A DNA stretch of 64,000 nucleotides, taken from NCBI GenBank assembly GCA_037893225.1, contig JAZGUH010000401.1:496001-560000 (forward strand), read 5' to 3'. Position numbers and translations under genes: made by a program. The stretch is from Hippasteria phrygiana (lineage: Eukaryota; Echinodermata; Asteroidea; Valvatida; Goniasteridae). Of this stretch, positions 63,501 to 64,000 are shown piece after piece. The notes under the pieces were generated by a model. It was not told the DNA's origin, did not search any database, and worked only from the letters and a program-made list of their open reading frames with translations. Position 1 is the stretch's first letter; the number at the start of each line of letters is the position of its first letter.

Positions 63501-63654
63501 ATCAGGCAATGTAGCCTCAAATTTGGCCCCAAATAGGACATGCATGCAAAACCACGAGTAACCTAACAATAGAAAAGTATTTATGAAAAACGACAGTTAA
63601 ATATAAACGTATTAACACAAGGGTCTTGGGCCCAAGACTATGTTCCAGCCAGCA

Positions 63655-63770
63655 ATGCTCCAGTGGACACTGTGTGGACACTGTGATCTCTACGATCACA
63701 CTGTGTGGACATTCTTTGTTCCAAATTCATAGTATCACACACTGAGAACACAGTGTGACAACTGAGTGGT
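63655..63770. repeat. Degenerate CACTGTG minisatellite, part 2
   Basis: GGACACTGTGTGGACACTGT, then ACGATCACACTGTGTGG and CACACTGAGAACACAGTGTG, with both orientations of the CACTGTG core, separated from part 1 by ~150 bp of unrelated DNA. Confidence 0.7.
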
Positions 63771-64000
63771 ATGAGTGGGTTAGGCTATACAAGAGAGGAC
63801 TTGGGACAATGGGGGGTTAGGGATAACAATGACACCGAGAACTTGGGCCGAGTCCTCGGGAGAATTTCGTGTACAAACCTTATAGGAGCTGTTCGGAAAA
63901 AGTTAAAGTACAAACAAAGGGAACAAAAGAAGGGTTCCATTCATGGTCCTTATAAGTATAGGAAAACGCACATTAGTGCACAGTATGAGTACCTGTGAAC
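63771..64000. other. Unique flank end, no recognised gene
   Basis: No feature beyond a short stretch (63,862-63,890) with TTCGTGTACAAA resembling the satellite D monomer. Confidence 0.5.

Noticed and set aside
63301..63770. Telomere-like or tRNA-like sequence in the right flank
   Set aside because: GGGTTAG occurs only as isolated words near 63,776 and 63,815; no TTAGGG run, no cloverleaf and no A/B box pair.

Overview
The window is eukaryotic and almost certainly non-coding. There is no convincing gene of any kind. Positions 1-59,757 (93% of the window) are one mosaic of tandem satellite repeats; 59,758-64,000 is single-copy flanking DNA with microsatellites. CA runs, low GC, higher-order satellite structure and the absence of dense ORFs suggest an animal genome, perhaps a marine invertebrate. 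I could not identify the species from sequence and do not claim it.

The satellite is built from monomers of about 118-174 bp. Nearly every monomer begins with the same box, TGACGTCATCATGACGTCA or a close variant: two full palindromic CRE/ATF-type sites (TGACGTCA) 3 bp apart. Many boxes are preceded by palindromic E-boxes (CACGTG). From the spacing I estimate about 400 boxes (an estimate, not a count). Four related families are arranged in blocks. Family I (1-7,180) has higher-order units of 2,204, 2,352 and 2,353 bp rich in ~148-bp monomers. Family II (7,181-11,496) has a ~1.95-kb period. Family III (11,497-48,306) has units of about 2.8-4.9 kb, each with a variable number of 605-bp four-monomer subunits and, once per unit, a 397-bp element with 14-bp terminal inverted repeats (10 copies). 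Family IV (48,307-52,802) has three units of ~1,495 bp. Then come degenerate family I-like (52,803-55,269) and IV-like (55,270-57,362) blocks and a last family III block (57,363-59,757).

The switches between families that I examined fall at the same joint: a purine tract (GAA repeats and/or poly-A) followed by CTAGA or TAGA, often with a short hairpin cassette. At six places the joint also carries near-perfect 28-30-bp palindromes separated by A-tracts. Their stems differ between copies by paired, complementary changes, so the ability to fold is kept while the sequence drifts. Six of these palindromes in a row form the very edge of the array (59,409-59,753), directly against unique DNA.

The right flank holds poly-G/poly-C and CA tracts, a C-rich G-quadruplex-prone microsatellite, two short inverted-repeat elements (one carrying a CRE in each arm), a promoter-like cluster near 63.08-63.18 kb and a degenerate CACTGTG minisatellite. 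The most interesting hypothesis is that the array is a transcription-factor-binding (bZIP/bHLH) satellite, possibly heterochromatic or centromeric, that evolves by exchange at hairpin/purine-tract joints. That is inference and untested here.
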